A stretch of DNA of 64,000 nucleotides from Dorea formicigenerans (lineage in GTDB: Bacteria > Bacillota > Clostridia > Lachnospirales > Lachnospiraceae). Made by a program: the position numbers and the translations under genes. Below are positions 25,266 to 35,030 of the stretch, piece after piece; position 1 is the stretch's first letter, and each line of letters starts with the position of its first letter. A model generated the notes under the pieces. It was not told the origin of the DNA. It worked only from the letters and a program-made list of their open reading frames with translations, and searched no databases. The stretch is taken from positions 2,043,423 through 2,107,422 of the forward strand of contig NZ_CP102279.1 in assembly GCF_025150245.1 (NCBI RefSeq), given 5' to 3'.

Positions 25266-26852
25266 TTATTTCCTTGAAAAAATGTGTTTTATAAACACAT
25301 AGAGTACAATTACAGATGCGCCTAAGTATCCAATTGCACCAAGTGCCGGGATGCCCAGAATCTTCGGCTTCATATCTGTCGTGCAGATAATGCTGGAACT
25401 AATAAGCAGCGCCATGACCCAAAGACCCATGACCACATTTCTCGTGACGCGGCGCAACAAATTCGCCAGGTCTTCTCCTGCATGCAGATCCAGATTGATC
25501 CTCGTCTGACCTTTCATGTAACCGTCTAAAAGATCTGCCACAAGAGCCGGAATATCCACTGCTTTTCTCATAGACAGATAAATGCTCTTCGCCCCGGATT
25601 TTGCTTCTTTTTTCCAGTCATGATTCTGGATAAACTGACTTTTCAGCCGGGATGCTGCAATCTCTACCATATTAATCTGCGGACTGATATCCGCAAGCAC
25701 CCCCTCTACATGAGCAAGTCCTCTCGCCAGCATAGTCAGTCCGTGGGGCATGGTGATTTTATTTTCCTTCATGACATCCATGAGATCCTGAAGGACTTCT
25801 GCCACGTCAATATTTCCCATATCTGCCGTTCCATACTTTGCCATCAAACCTCGAATGTCCTTATAAAGCTGGCTTGGATCTGGCTCTCCGCGAAATTCTC
25901 CAAGCGCCAGCACAGCATCCTGGATCATGCCGATATCATTAAAGGCAACACCTTCCACTGCCTTGGCAATCTGTTCCCGGTCGCGTTCTGTAAGTCGTCC
26001 CATCATACCCATGTCGATCCAGACAATCTTACCATCCCGGATTCGTACATTTCCCGGGTGCGGATCCGCATGAAAAAAGCCGTCGTCCATGACCTGTTTG
26101 ATGAAATTGTCCACATATTTGCTTCCTATTTCATTCATATCATAGCCATCTTCCAGCAAATGTTCCTTATCATCAATGGCGTAACCATCAATGTACTCCA
26201 TCACAATAACCGAAGACGTGGTGTATTCTTTAAAAAGAACCGGCGTATCCACAAATGCAACGTCCCTGTTCTTCTCTTTGAACTCTTCCATATTCCCGGC
26301 TTCAATGATGAAATTCATTTCCTCTTGAGTGACCTTCCACAGCTCATTCAATACCATTTTAAAATCCACCATGTCAGTGATACTGATTGGTGGAACAAGG
26401 GATACCAGCTTGTGCATGAGTCCGATATCTCGCGCCATGGTCTCATAAATACCTTTTCGCTGTACCTTAATGACCACTTCTTCTCCAGTTTTTAACCGTG
26501 CCCGATGCACCTGCGCGATAGACGCTGAACCAAGCGGTGTCTCATCGATCCACTCAAATTCTTCCTGCCACTCATATCCAAAAGAGTCCCGAAGCACCTC
26601 CTCCACCTCATAAAAAGGCATCGGAGGTACATCGGAACACAACTTCTGCAATTCATCACAATAATTCTTCGGTAAAATATCTGATCTCAGGGACATCAAC
26701 TGACCGACCTTAACAAAAGTCGGTCCCAAGTCTTCCAAAATCAACCTCAACTTTTCCGGAGTGATTCCTTTTGAAATTTCATGCTTGTGAAGAACCGCCG
26801 CTATTTCTCGAAATCTTCCTTTGTATCCATTTTCATTTTTCTTTTCGGACAC
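25266..26852 (-). CDS. UbiB/ABC1-family atypical kinase
   Basis: A 528-residue member of the AarF/UbiB/ABC1 family. It carries the family-specific KxGQ motif (PTFVKVGQLMSLRSDIL), the alanine-rich loop and catalytic lysine (ASIAQVHRARL, VVIKVQR) and the metal-binding FHADPHPGN and WIDMGMMG motifs. Two C-terminal membrane helices are present (about 475-525). In aerobes the family supports ubiquinone synthesis. Here no quinone genes are near, so an ATPase role in lipid or membrane handling is more likely. It is adjacent to a small acidic protein gene, only 1 bp away. Confidence 0.88.
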   Translation of the reverse strand: MSEKKNENGYKGRFREIAAVLHKHEISKGITPEKLRLILEDLGPTFVKVGQLMSLRSDILPKNYCDELQKLCSDVPPMPFYEVEEVLRDSFGYEWQEEFEWIDETPLGSASIAQVHRARLKTGEEVVIKVQRKGIYETMARDIGLMHKLVSLVPPISITDMVDFKMVLNELWKVTQEEMNFIIEAGNMEEFKEKNRDVAFVDTPVLFKEYTTSSVIVMEYIDGYAIDDKEHLLEDGYDMNEIGSKYVDNFIKQVMDDGFFHADPHPGNVRIRDGKIVWIDMGMMGRLTERDREQIAKAVEGVAFNDIGMIQDAVLALGEFRGEPDPSQLYKDIRGLMAKYGTADMGNIDVAEVLQDLMDVMKENKITMPHGLTMLARGLAHVEGVLADISPQINMVEIAASRLKSQFIQNHDWKKEAKSGAKSIYLSMRKAVDIPALVADLLDGYMKGQTRINLDLHAGEDLANLLRRVTRNVVMGLWVMALLISSSIICTTDMKPKILGIPALGAIGYLGASVIVLYVFIKHIFSRK

Positions 26853-26853
26853 G

Positions 26854-27234
26854 TTATTCTTCCTCTGTCTCAGTTTCTTCTACAGTTTCCATTTTACTGT
26901 CAGTTTCATCTTCTTCTGTCTCCGTTTTCTCATGGTCATCGACATCTTCCACCTCAGTTGCTGAACCTGGAATATCATCGTCCTCTACGACCTCTGCTTC
27001 CACAACCTCTGCCTCATGTACCGTATGCATCCTTCCATTGGAAGCTTTGTAATCTTTGATCGTAGACTTCACATTATGCTTTAACTCTTTGTTGAGCACC
27101 TTTCCCTGCTCAACTGTCTCCTCACCTTTTTTTGCAAGAGTATCCAGAATATCTGCAGATTTCTCCACTGCATACGCTGCTGTTCCGATTCCTGCAAGTG
27201 CCAGTTTCTTTAATCCTTCTCCTAATCTTTCCAT
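26854..27234 (-). CDS. Small phasin-like protein with acidic tail
   Basis: A 126-residue protein. The first 65 residues are an amphipathic helical segment (LGEGLKKLALAGIGTAAYAVEK, then helices rich in Lys and Glu), loosely like phasin or polyhydroxyalkanoate granule-associated proteins. The last 50 are a run of Glu, Asp, Thr and Val. It lies directly upstream of the UbiB-like gene in the same operon. A lipid- or membrane-surface partner role for the kinase is plausible but unproven. Confidence 0.65.
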   Translation of the reverse strand: MERLGEGLKKLALAGIGTAAYAVEKSADILDTLAKKGEETVEQGKVLNKELKHNVKSTIKDYKASNGRMHTVHEAEVVEAEVVEDDDIPGSATEVEDVDDHEKTETEEDETDSKMETVEETETEEE

Positions 27235-27299
27235 AAGTCATATCTCCTTTACGTCTATTCTAAAACTTCTATATTACGGAAGTCTTGTTCTAAATTGGA

Positions 27300-27683
27300 T
27301 TACTGCAATATCTGCGCTATCTTCGGCAAAAATATAATGCACCCTGCGATTGCTGCCATAATTGCCGCAATGAGCACTGCTCCTGCTGCGGTATCTTTCG
27401 CAACTTTCGCCAACGGGTGATATTCTTCTGTCACCATATCCACCACCGCTTCCACTGCCGTATTCACATGTTCCAGCGCCATGACCAGTCCGAACAGCAC
27501 CATACAGATGCACCACTCAATCGCTGAAATCTTCAAAATCACACCCGCAATCACAACAACCACTGCCGCCACACAATGAATCTTCATATTCCGTTCTTTC
27601 CGGACACAAGTAAAAATTCCCTGAAAGGCATAGCCGAAACTTCGATATAGCGGATCTTTCTTTTCCATTTTCATTCGAATCAC
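27300..27683 (-). CDS. dgkA: Diacylglycerol kinase family protein (DgkA, undecaprenol kinase type)
   Basis: A 127-residue membrane enzyme with three helices. The catalytic segment EHVNTAVEAVVDMVTEEYHPLAK AKD-type motif is present, with the N-terminal SFGYAFQGIF amphipathic region. In Gram-positive bacteria these proteins phosphorylate undecaprenol rather than diacylglycerol. The exact start is uncertain because three methionines lie close together at the N-terminus. Confidence 0.9.
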   Translation of the reverse strand: MIRMKMEKKDPLYRSFGYAFQGIFTCVRKERNMKIHCVAAVVVVIAGVILKISAIEWCICMVLFGLVMALEHVNTAVEAVVDMVTEEYHPLAKVAKDTAAGAVLIAAIMAAIAGCIIFLPKIAQILQ

Positions 27684-27778
27684 CTACTTTTATATGTGTC
27701 ACTATTATAACAAATTTCATTGATAATATCCAGTATGCCCGAAAGTTTTCCCTTTTTAAAATGTGTACCAAAATTACA

Positions 27779-27850
27779 CAATTCAAAAAGGGACAGGTTA
27801 AACTTCAATTGGGGACGGGGTTTTTTTCAAAAAACCCCGTCCCCAATTGA
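27779..27850 (+). repeat. REP-like palindrome, copy 2
   Basis: AAAAAGGGACAGGTTAAAC, then CAATTGGGGACGGGG and its complement CCCCGTCCCCAATTG across T- and A-runs. It is nearly identical to the reverse complement of 15149-15225, so the two copies face opposite ways. It lies between the histidine kinase and dgkA genes. Confidence 0.85.
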
Positions 27851-27866
27851 AATTGTATTAATTGTC

Positions 27867-29996
27867 TTATTTATTTTTCCACGGCCACCGTATCTCTGCC
27901 TTGAACAGATCTGCCTCTGTCTCAACATGGAAGTGTCCACCTTGCAGTTCTGTAAAGCTTCTTACGATTGCAAGTCCCAGACCGGAGCCCTCTGAATTTC
28001 TGGATTCATCACCGCGTACAAAACGCTCGGTAATCTCCTGTGGATTGAATGTCAATTCATCTTTCGAAACATTTTTCATCTGTACTACGATTTCATTTTC
28101 TTCTCTGAAAATATCCACAAATACCCTTGTATGTGGCATTGCGTATTTGGTAACGTTCACGATCAGGTTTTCAAAGATCCGGTATGTCTTTTGTCCATCC
28201 AGAACAGCCATCATCTTTTCTTCCGGATAATTGCATTTGAATTCCAGATCTGTTTTTTCGATTTTTTCATCCAGTTCCAGCTTCACCTGTTTAAACAGGT
28301 TCACAACATCAACATCTGTCAGATTCAATGTTATATTTTTGCTGCTTGCCTTACTGATATCGAACAAATCTTCAATCAGCACTTTCAGGCGCATAGATTT
28401 TCGTTCCAGCACATCGACATACTCTTTCTTTTTCTCTTCGTCTTTTTCATCTTTCAGAAGATTAACATAAGTAATGATTGCTGTCAGTGGTGTTTTCAGA
28501 TCGTGGGACACATTTGTAATGAGTTCTGTCTTCATACGCTGGCTTTTTATTTCCTCTTCCACTGCTTTTTTGTAGCCTTCCTGAATCTTTTCAATCTCTG
28601 GTTTAAATGGATTGAACACGCCAAGATCTTCCTGGATTTCCACATTCATATTGCCTTTCGCCAATTCTCCGGTTGCTTCTAAAAGTCTGGCGTATTTTCG
28701 CTTTATGTCTTTGTAATATTTCCGCAAAATGAAGAATAATATAATGGAATATATGACAAGTGCCTGCATGCGATAGTCCCAGAAAAGACATACTAAAAAT
28801 AATACGGCAAAGTTGCAAATAACGATTCTGAGTAAAATTTTGTTGCTCTTATCCGTCAAATCTACTTCCTGCAGCGATTTCCATACTTTTGCAACAAATG
28901 CTTTAAATCTTTTTCCAAGGGATTTTGCAGTATCTTCTCCGTTGCTCCCTATCATTTTGATTTTCTTCCAATGGCGTCCGACCATGGTCTGCTGTTTCAA
29001 GTATCCTTTTATTCCCAGCGGTATGACTCTTCTAAGGCTCGCTGCGATCCAGTATGTGGCTGCAAATGTTCCGAGCCACACCATCCAGTCTAAGAAATCC
29101 GGATACCCTTTCGTCCGGCTTAACAATGCTCCGCTTTGATTCATCAAGATTTCAATCAGCACAAAAGCTGCAATCACAGTCACCTCCAACGGAGCATGGA
29201 AGATTTTTTCATTTCCCGTCTGAAAAGTCTTGAAGCAAGGATATAGCCATGCCGCAGCCGCTACGACCAGCATCCACAACAAAATTGTATTATTCATTTC
29301 ATCTGGTGCGTAATCCGAATCCGGATTTCCGATTTTATAATCATTGATATACTCCTTCAGATTCTCCGTTGACATTGCAAACAAGTATGTTCGGTTCTTC
29401 GGTGTCTGCAAGGATACTTCCTCATAATCCTCATCCGTATCAGGATAAATCGTCACTTCACAATAAGACAGCCAGCTGTCCTGAAAATAATTCCCGATAA
29501 GCTTTCTCATGGTTACTGTCTGTTCTTTTGCATAATCACTTTTCTTAATGTTGACACTTGGTTTCCCATTTGCATCATACGAAATAATCATTCCAAGGGC
29601 ATAATTTTTTAGATTGCTTTCTGTCAGATTCTTCCCTGAACTGACCGTACTTTTTTCAACATCACCGCCATTTTCATCAAGCACCCGATAGTCCAGATAA
29701 GAATTAAAATGTGAATACTCTGACATTTCTGCATTGTAAGAATCATACAGAGATTTTTCAACATCATCTGCGTACTTTCTTTCACTTTCTGTATTATAGA
29801 GCAGATACGTACTCTCCAGAAAATGTCCCAGAAAATCTGACGATTTCTCCGCATTTTTAAATGCTTTTGTCTTCGTCTCAGTTTTCATCTGATACCAGCC
29901 AAAATACCCGGTCATCATTGCCAATGATGGAATCAATATTGTAATCATGATAAAAAATATAGCTAATTTATGCCTGTTTTTCAATTTTGTATCCAA
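27867..29996 (-). CDS. Sensor histidine kinase
   Basis: A 709-residue membrane kinase. One N-terminal helix (about 13-33) and a large external region to about 235 are followed by several helices (about 240-440). Then come the dimerization helix with the phospho-acceptor His in NVSHDLKTPLTA and an ATPase domain (N-box in NLIVNVTKYAMP, GEGSGLGLAIV-type G-box). The multi-helix middle segment is longer than in simple EnvZ-like kinases. The start overlaps the end of the response regulator gene by 29 bp. Confidence 0.92.
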   Translation of the reverse strand: MDTKLKNRHKLAIFFIMITILIPSLAMMTGYFGWYQMKTETKTKAFKNAEKSSDFLGHFLESTYLLYNTESERKYADDVEKSLYDSYNAEMSEYSHFNSYLDYRVLDENGGDVEKSTVSSGKNLTESNLKNYALGMIISYDANGKPSVNIKKSDYAKEQTVTMRKLIGNYFQDSWLSYCEVTIYPDTDEDYEEVSLQTPKNRTYLFAMSTENLKEYINDYKIGNPDSDYAPDEMNNTILLWMLVVAAAAWLYPCFKTFQTGNEKIFHAPLEVTVIAAFVLIEILMNQSGALLSRTKGYPDFLDWMVWLGTFAATYWIAASLRRVIPLGIKGYLKQQTMVGRHWKKIKMIGSNGEDTAKSLGKRFKAFVAKVWKSLQEVDLTDKSNKILLRIVICNFAVLFLVCLFWDYRMQALVIYSIILFFILRKYYKDIKRKYARLLEATGELAKGNMNVEIQEDLGVFNPFKPEIEKIQEGYKKAVEEEIKSQRMKTELITNVSHDLKTPLTAIITYVNLLKDEKDEEKKKEYVDVLERKSMRLKVLIEDLFDISKASSKNITLNLTDVDVVNLFKQVKLELDEKIEKTDLEFKCNYPEEKMMAVLDGQKTYRIFENLIVNVTKYAMPHTRVFVDIFREENEIVVQMKNVSKDELTFNPQEITERFVRGDESRNSEGSGLGLAIVRSFTELQGGHFHVETEADLFKAEIRWPWKNK

Positions 29997-30675
29997 CTCC
30001 CCACACCACCTTCAAATATTTTGGTTCCTTCGGGTTAATCTCAATTTTCTCACGAATATTCCGCACATGCACCATGATCGTGTCTGTGTTGACTGCACGT
30101 TCATTCCACACACGTTCATAAATCTCGTCTGCAGAGAACACCCTTCCAGGATTCTTCATTAACAGTAATAAAATTTTATATTCCATCGGAGTTACTTTTA
30201 CAAGTTCCCCATCCACACGAACTTCCACTCGTTCTTCATCTAGTTCAAGACCTCCGATCACGTGAATGTTCTGCGTCTTTTCTTTGTCTCCTAATTTTTC
30301 CATAAATCTCCGGTATCTGCGAAGCTGTGAATTTACTCTTGCAAGCAGCTCCAATGGAGTAAATGGTTTTGTTACATAATCATCAGCTCCCATATTAAGC
30401 CCCATGATCTTATCCACTTCTTCTGATTTTGCAGACAGAAAAATCACCGGAAAATCGTATTTTTCCCGAAGCTTTACCGTCATCTGGATCCCGTCCATTC
30501 TTGGCATCATCACATCCACAATTGCCAGATGGATTTCTTCCTTCTCAATTACTTCCAGTCCCTCAACTCCGTCTGCCGCCTGGAATACTACATATCCCTG
30601 GCTTTTCAAATATATCTCAACACCCTCCCGGATTTCCTTATCGTCTTCAACGATCAGCACATGGTTCATTTCCAT
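29968..30675 (-). CDS. OmpR/PhoB-family response regulator
   Basis: A 235-residue regulator. The receiver domain has acidic pocket EDDKE, phospho-acceptor Asp in LAIVDVMMPRMDG, Thr/Ser in VIFLSAKSEE and Lys in YVTKPF. The winged-helix DNA-binding domain ends in WNERAVNTDTIMVHVRNIREK. It is translated just upstream of its partner kinase. A long palindromic repeat element sits in the region upstream of the start. Confidence 0.95.
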   Translation of the reverse strand: MEMNHVLIVEDDKEIREGVEIYLKSQGYVVFQAADGVEGLEVIEKEEIHLAIVDVMMPRMDGIQMTVKLREKYDFPVIFLSAKSEEVDKIMGLNMGADDYVTKPFTPLELLARVNSQLRRYRRFMEKLGDKEKTQNIHVIGGLELDEERVEVRVDGELVKVTPMEYKILLLLMKNPGRVFSADEIYERVWNERAVNTDTIMVHVRNIREKIEINPKEPKYLKVVWGVGYKIEKQA

Positions 30676-30764
30676 ACTCTTATATACCTCTCACTTTCTC
30701 ATACTTTTGCTGCCTTTCCAAGTATACCATATCCGGCACCTCCTTTTTCACTTTTCTTCAAGAT

Positions 30765-30998
30765 TTCAAGAATGCCTCGGCATTCTTGCTGCGAGGTGCG
30801 CGTCATGCAATTGCATGACATACTTCTACTGCGCACCTCTGCAAGTCTACACTCCGTTTCGGTCGGCGCAAAACCATTGTCCACCGGACAATGTGCGCCC
30901 TGCCGGAGGCTATATCAGCTGGAAGATGACTCCCACCACTGATACCAGCTTGTTTCTCACCACCTATAGAGGTGTGAGTCATCTTCCAGCTGATATAT
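30765..30998 (+). repeat. Dispersed structured element, type B copy 1
   Basis: The element has three modules. The first is hairpin CAAGAATGCC-TC-GGCATTCTTG, then a 9-bp stem GAGGTGCGC/GCGCACCTC enclosing palindrome GTCATGCAATTGCATGAC. The second, unique to this copy, is a 54-bp insert. The third is the CCTGCCGGAGGCT core (30899-30911) and a long hairpin with arms TATATCAGCTGGAAGATGAC and GTCATCTTCCAGCTGATATA. It fills most of the 524-bp gap between the response regulator and iorA, and lies about 90 bp upstream of the former. Promoters for both must lie in the remainder. Confidence 0.85.
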
Positions 30999-31199
30999 AA
31001 TTTCTCTTGTTTTAAATATCATAAAAATGAATATTAAAAAACAGCATGCAGAAATTCGAAAGATTTTCTAAAGATTCTACAATTGAATTTCTCGCTTTAA
31101 CGTACTATACTGTTTTTATATATTTCGATTGCTATGAGGTTCGTCTGTTTTCATAATCTCATTGCTATCATACCTATAAAAATAATATGAGGTGAATTT

Positions 31200-33023
31200 A
31201 TGCATAAAGAATTCTTAATGGGTAATGCCGCCATCGCGCTCGGCGCTGTAGCTGCCGGTGTAAATGTGGTCGCAGGTTACCCTGGAACACCTTCTACCGA
31301 GGTTCTTGAGACGGTCGCAAAATACCGCCCGGATGATGTCTATGTAGAATGGTCTGTCAATGAAAAAGCCGCTATGGAGCTGGCCGCCGGCGCTGCTTAC
31401 GCCGGAGCGCGTTCTCTCGTCACTATGAAGCAGGTCGGTTTAAATGTTGCATCTGATCCACTTATGAGTTTGGAATATGTTGGAGTCAAAGGTGGCATGG
31501 TCATTCTCGTTGCCGATGATCCGGGACCGATTTCTTCCCAGACCGAGCAGGATACAAGACATTTTTCCAGATTTTCCAAGCTCCCTTGTTTCGACCCTTC
31601 TTCCGCCCAGGAAGCTTATGAGATGATTCAGGAAGCATTTGAATGCTCCGAAAAATATAAAACACCGGTATTCCTCCGTCCGACCACAAGAGTCTGTCAT
31701 GGCTATGCAACCATCGATATCAAGGATAAATCCGAATACTACCACAACAAACCGGAAGGCTTTATCAAGGATTCCAAGCGTTGGGTCATTTTCCCGAAAC
31801 TGTCTTTTATGAATCATCAGAAAATTGAAGCCAGGAACAAAGAGCTTTCCGATGTTTTTTCTTCTTATGAAAAGAACAAACTGATTCCGGCTTGTGACAA
31901 ATATGCCGACTCAAAAAAAGGTATTGCTTCCGGAGGAATCAGCTATACATACGCTATGGAGACATTAAAAGAGACTGGTATGGTACGCCATCTGAAAGTC
32001 TCTACACCGCACCCGTTTCCTGAGAAACTGGCAGTCGAGTTCTTAACCGGACTGGACGAAGTGCTCTGTCTGGAAGAATTAGATCCAGTCATCGAACGTG
32101 AATTAATTTATATTTGCGGGAAATATCATTTAAATACGAAGATCATTGGCAAGCTGAGCGGTGATACTGCCTGTGCCGGAGAAAATACACGAGACAGCGT
32201 CTCTAATTATATCCATACATTTCTTGGATTAGACACGTCAAAAGCACAGGAACTTCCAGAGCCTCCGGCTCTGCCTGTACGTCCTCCGGTTCTGTGTGCC
32301 GGCTGTCCGCACCGGGCTTCTTTCTACGCAGTCAAAACTGCCATGAAAGGTAAGAAAACGATTTTCTGCGGTGACATCGGCTGTTATACACTTGGAAATG
32401 CCATGCCTCTTGACATGGTCGATACTTGTCTGTGCATGGGCGCCGGACTCAATATTGCACAGGGCGTAGAAAAAGTAGAACCCGATACCACCTGCTTTGC
32501 ATTCGTGGGCGATTCTACATTTTTCGCCTCCGCGATCACCGGCGTAGTAAATGCAGTCTACAATCAGGCAAATATGGTACTCGTTGTTCTCGACAACTCT
32601 ACAACTGCCATGACCGGCCACCAGCCACACCCTGGCACCGGACGGACCGTCATGGGAGAAATTGTCCAGAAAATCAATATTGAACAGGTACTGCGAGGAA
32701 TTGGTGTCACCGAGATTGAGACCATCAATCCTCTGGAACTGGAAGCTTCTGTTTCTTGTGTTAAACGCATGGCAGAAAAATCCGGCGTAAGAGCAATCAT
32801 TTTCAAAGCTCCTTGTATTGCCGTTACCAAGCCAAAAGCTCCGCTTCATGTTGATCAGGATTCCTGTATCGGCTGTAAAAAATGTATCCGTGATCTGGGC
32901 TGTCCGGCGATTGTGATGAATGATGGAAAAATCTGCATTGACGCTTCTATGTGTACCGGCTGTCATCTTTGCAGCCAGGTGTGCCCGGTCTGTGCAATTG
33001 CAGGAGGTGACGATTATGAATAA
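31200..33023 (+). CDS. iorA: Indolepyruvate:ferredoxin oxidoreductase, alpha subunit
   Basis: A 607-residue thiamine diphosphate enzyme subunit that oxidatively decarboxylates aryl pyruvates to aryl-acetyl-CoA, passing electrons to ferredoxin. It has the pyrimidine-binding half (AGYPGTPSTEVLETVAKY), the TPP-binding GDIGCYTLG and GDSTFFASAITG motifs, and two C-terminal 4Fe-4S motifs (CIGCKKCIRDLGCP and CTGCHLCSQVCP). The stop overlaps the start of iorB. With iorB and a CoA ligase it forms a pathway for fermenting aromatic amino acids. Confidence 0.96.
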   Translation: MHKEFLMGNAAIALGAVAAGVNVVAGYPGTPSTEVLETVAKYRPDDVYVEWSVNEKAAMELAAGAAYAGARSLVTMKQVGLNVASDPLMSLEYVGVKGGMVILVADDPGPISSQTEQDTRHFSRFSKLPCFDPSSAQEAYEMIQEAFECSEKYKTPVFLRPTTRVCHGYATIDIKDKSEYYHNKPEGFIKDSKRWVIFPKLSFMNHQKIEARNKELSDVFSSYEKNKLIPACDKYADSKKGIASGGISYTYAMETLKETGMVRHLKVSTPHPFPEKLAVEFLTGLDEVLCLEELDPVIERELIYICGKYHLNTKIIGKLSGDTACAGENTRDSVSNYIHTFLGLDTSKAQELPEPPALPVRPPVLCAGCPHRASFYAVKTAMKGKKTIFCGDIGCYTLGNAMPLDMVDTCLCMGAGLNIAQGVEKVEPDTTCFAFVGDSTFFASAITGVVNAVYNQANMVLVVLDNSTTAMTGHQPHPGTGRTVMGEIVQKINIEQVLRGIGVTEIETINPLELEASVSCVKRMAEKSGVRAIIFKAPCIAVTKPKAPLHVDQDSCIGCKKCIRDLGCPAIVMNDGKICIDASMCTGCHLCSQVCPVCAIAGGDDYE

Positions 33024-33645
33024 TATCGTAAATAATACAACTACAGCAAATGTTATAAACACTTCCGATATCGCAACAAACAGAAATATTGTTCTGTGTG
33101 GTGTCGGCGGTCAGGGAACTGTCCTCGCCTCCAAACTCCTTGCAGCAGCAGCTATGAGCAAAGACATTCCTGTCATGAGTGCTGAAACCATCGGTATGGC
33201 ACAACGTGGCGGCAGCGTCTTCAGTCATTTGCGTATGGGAAAAAATCTATATTCCCCAATGATCAAAACCGGAACTGCCGATCTTATTATTGGCTTTGAA
33301 CCTGGAGAGACGGTACGAATGCTGCCTTACCTGAAAGAACATGGGCAGGTTGTCGTCAGTACCCACGCGATCAAACCAGTTACCGCAACACTAAGCGGCT
33401 CTTCCTACGATGCGCCTCCGATGATCGATTATCTGAAGAAACATGTGGAAAATCTGACTCTTATCGATGCAGATACTATTTGCCGGGAAATCGGTTCTCA
33501 GAAAGTATTGAACATGGTACTTTTAGGTGCAGCTATCCGCACCGGAGTTTTAGATTTTTCCCTTGAGGAAATAGAAGAAGTAATGAAAAAGACCTTGCCA
33601 GAGAAATTCCATGAAATGAATTTAAAAGCACTACGTTACGCATAA
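33016..33645 (+). CDS. iorB: Indolepyruvate:ferredoxin oxidoreductase, beta subunit
   Basis: A 209-residue gamma-type subunit of the 2-oxoacid:ferredoxin oxidoreductase family. It has the GVGGQGTVLASKLLA motif and MAQRGGSVFSHLRMG. The ATG at 33016 has GGAGGTG upstream and lies within the last codons of iorA. The first 20 residues are Asn/Thr rich and not conserved-looking. It completes the complex with IorA. Confidence 0.95.
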   Translation: MNNIVNNTTTANVINTSDIATNRNIVLCGVGGQGTVLASKLLAAAAMSKDIPVMSAETIGMAQRGGSVFSHLRMGKNLYSPMIKTGTADLIIGFEPGETVRMLPYLKEHGQVVVSTHAIKPVTATLSGSSYDAPPMIDYLKKHVENLTLIDADTICREIGSQKVLNMVLLGAAIRTGVLDFSLEEIEEVMKKTLPEKFHEMNLKALRYA

Positions 33646-33674
33646 ATTATATAACATAGAAAGGATTTATCACT

Positions 33675-34910
33675 ATGCAGATTTCATCAAATCAAATTGC
33701 ACAAGTTAACCAGCAGATTCAGGCTTTATTAAATGCCAATAATTTCTATGGAAAAAAATTAAAAGAAGCTGGCGTATCCAGCATTCAGTCCGCAGAAGAT
33801 TTCGAAAATCTTCCATTTTCTGAAAAGAATGATTTAAGAAACGCTTACCCACTTGGACTTATGACTGCTCCTGAAGAAAAAATTGTTCGAATCCACTCTT
33901 CTTCCGGAACAACCGGGCTTCCGGTCATTATTCCATATACAGCAAAAGATGTGGATGACTGGGCAATCATGTTCAAGCGCTGCTACGAAATGGCAGGCAT
34001 GACGAACATGGATCGTATTCAGATCACACCGGGATATGGACTGTGGACTGCCGGAATCGGTTTTCAGGCCGGCGCTGAAAAACTGGGCGCTATGGTCGTT
34101 CCTATGGGACCCGGAAATACCGACAAACAGCTTCAGATGATGATGGATATGAAGACAACTGTTCTTGGCTCCACTTCTTCCTACGCACTTCTTCTGGCAG
34201 AGGAAATCGAGAAACGTGGAATTAAAGATAAGATTCACTTAAAAAAGGGAATCATTGGCTCCGAGCGTTGGGGCGAAAAAATGAGAAACCGCATCAAGAG
34301 AGAGCTTGGAATTGAGATTTACGATATCTACGGTCTGACTGAGATTTACGGTCCAGGAATCGGAATCAGCTGCTCACATGACTGTGGTATGCATTACTGG
34401 GACGATTACATTTACATTGAAATCATTGATCCGGTAACTGGAAAAGTCCTGCCGGACGGAGAACTTGGCGAAATCGTCATCACGACTCTTGTAAAAGAAG
34501 GTGCACCTCTGATCCGTTACCGCACTCATGACCTGTCACGTATCATTCCGGGAGAATGCCCTTGTGGAAGCAAATTCCCACGTCTTGATACAATCATGGG
34601 ACGTACTGATGACATGATGAAGATTAAAGGTGTCAATGTATTCCCAAGCCAGATTGAGGAGATTCTGAAAGAATTCTCTGAAGTTTCCAGCGAATATCAG
34701 ATTCGCATCTCACATCTGGACGGAAAAGATACCATGCGTATCTATGTTGAGACAAATGGAACAGTAGACTTCCAGGATCTGAGCAAACGAATTGCTTCCG
34801 TAGTTAAGAGCCGCATCGGATTCACACCACTTGTAAAAGTCGTTGAGATCGGACTACTTCCGAGAAGTGAGAAGAAGACGAAACGTGTGATTGATGAGAG
34901 ATATGAGTAA
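33675..34910 (+). CDS. paaK: Phenylacetate-CoA ligase family protein
   Basis: A 411-residue adenylate-forming enzyme like PaaK. Motifs are HSSSGTTGLPV (phosphate loop), YDIYGLTEIYGPG, YRTHDLSRI and GRTDDMMKIKGVNVFPSQIE. It is 30 bp after iorB, so the three form one operon. It may activate aryl acetates, or run in reverse to release aryl acetate while conserving energy from aryl-acetyl-CoA. The direction is inference. Confidence 0.92.
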   Translation: MQISSNQIAQVNQQIQALLNANNFYGKKLKEAGVSSIQSAEDFENLPFSEKNDLRNAYPLGLMTAPEEKIVRIHSSSGTTGLPVIIPYTAKDVDDWAIMFKRCYEMAGMTNMDRIQITPGYGLWTAGIGFQAGAEKLGAMVVPMGPGNTDKQLQMMMDMKTTVLGSTSSYALLLAEEIEKRGIKDKIHLKKGIIGSERWGEKMRNRIKRELGIEIYDIYGLTEIYGPGIGISCSHDCGMHYWDDYIYIEIIDPVTGKVLPDGELGEIVITTLVKEGAPLIRYRTHDLSRIIPGECPCGSKFPRLDTIMGRTDDMMKIKGVNVFPSQIEEILKEFSEVSSEYQIRISHLDGKDTMRIYVETNGTVDFQDLSKRIASVVKSRIGFTPLVKVVEIGLLPRSEKKTKRVIDERYE

Positions 34911-34972
34911 ATGTAATTTTATGCAATAAATTGCCGGCTGCTAGGTTCACTGTCAGAAACGGTTCAATGAAA

Positions 34973-35030
34973 CACCCTCATAGCCAAGAAAATTTACGAA
35001 TCCTCCTGGCTATGAGGGTGTTGTTTTTTA
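34973..35030 (+). terminator. Terminator of the iorA-iorB-paaK operon
   Basis: CACCCTCATAGCCA pairs with TGGCTATGAGGGTG, followed by TTGTTTTTTATT. The loop is about 20 nt. Confidence 0.88.

Noticed and set aside
25620-26495. Long plus-strand frame (291 codons) opposite the UbiB-like gene
   Set aside because: Shadow of the kinase gene; His- and Phe-rich composition typical of antisense frames.
30404-31000. Frames running through the type B repeat element
   Set aside because: They exist because the repeat lacks stops in some frames; composition and lack of start signals argue against coding.
32238-33062. Long minus-strand frame (274 codons) opposite iorA
   Set aside because: It is a shadow of a well-supported coding sequence, with no ribosome binding site and no protein-family likeness.
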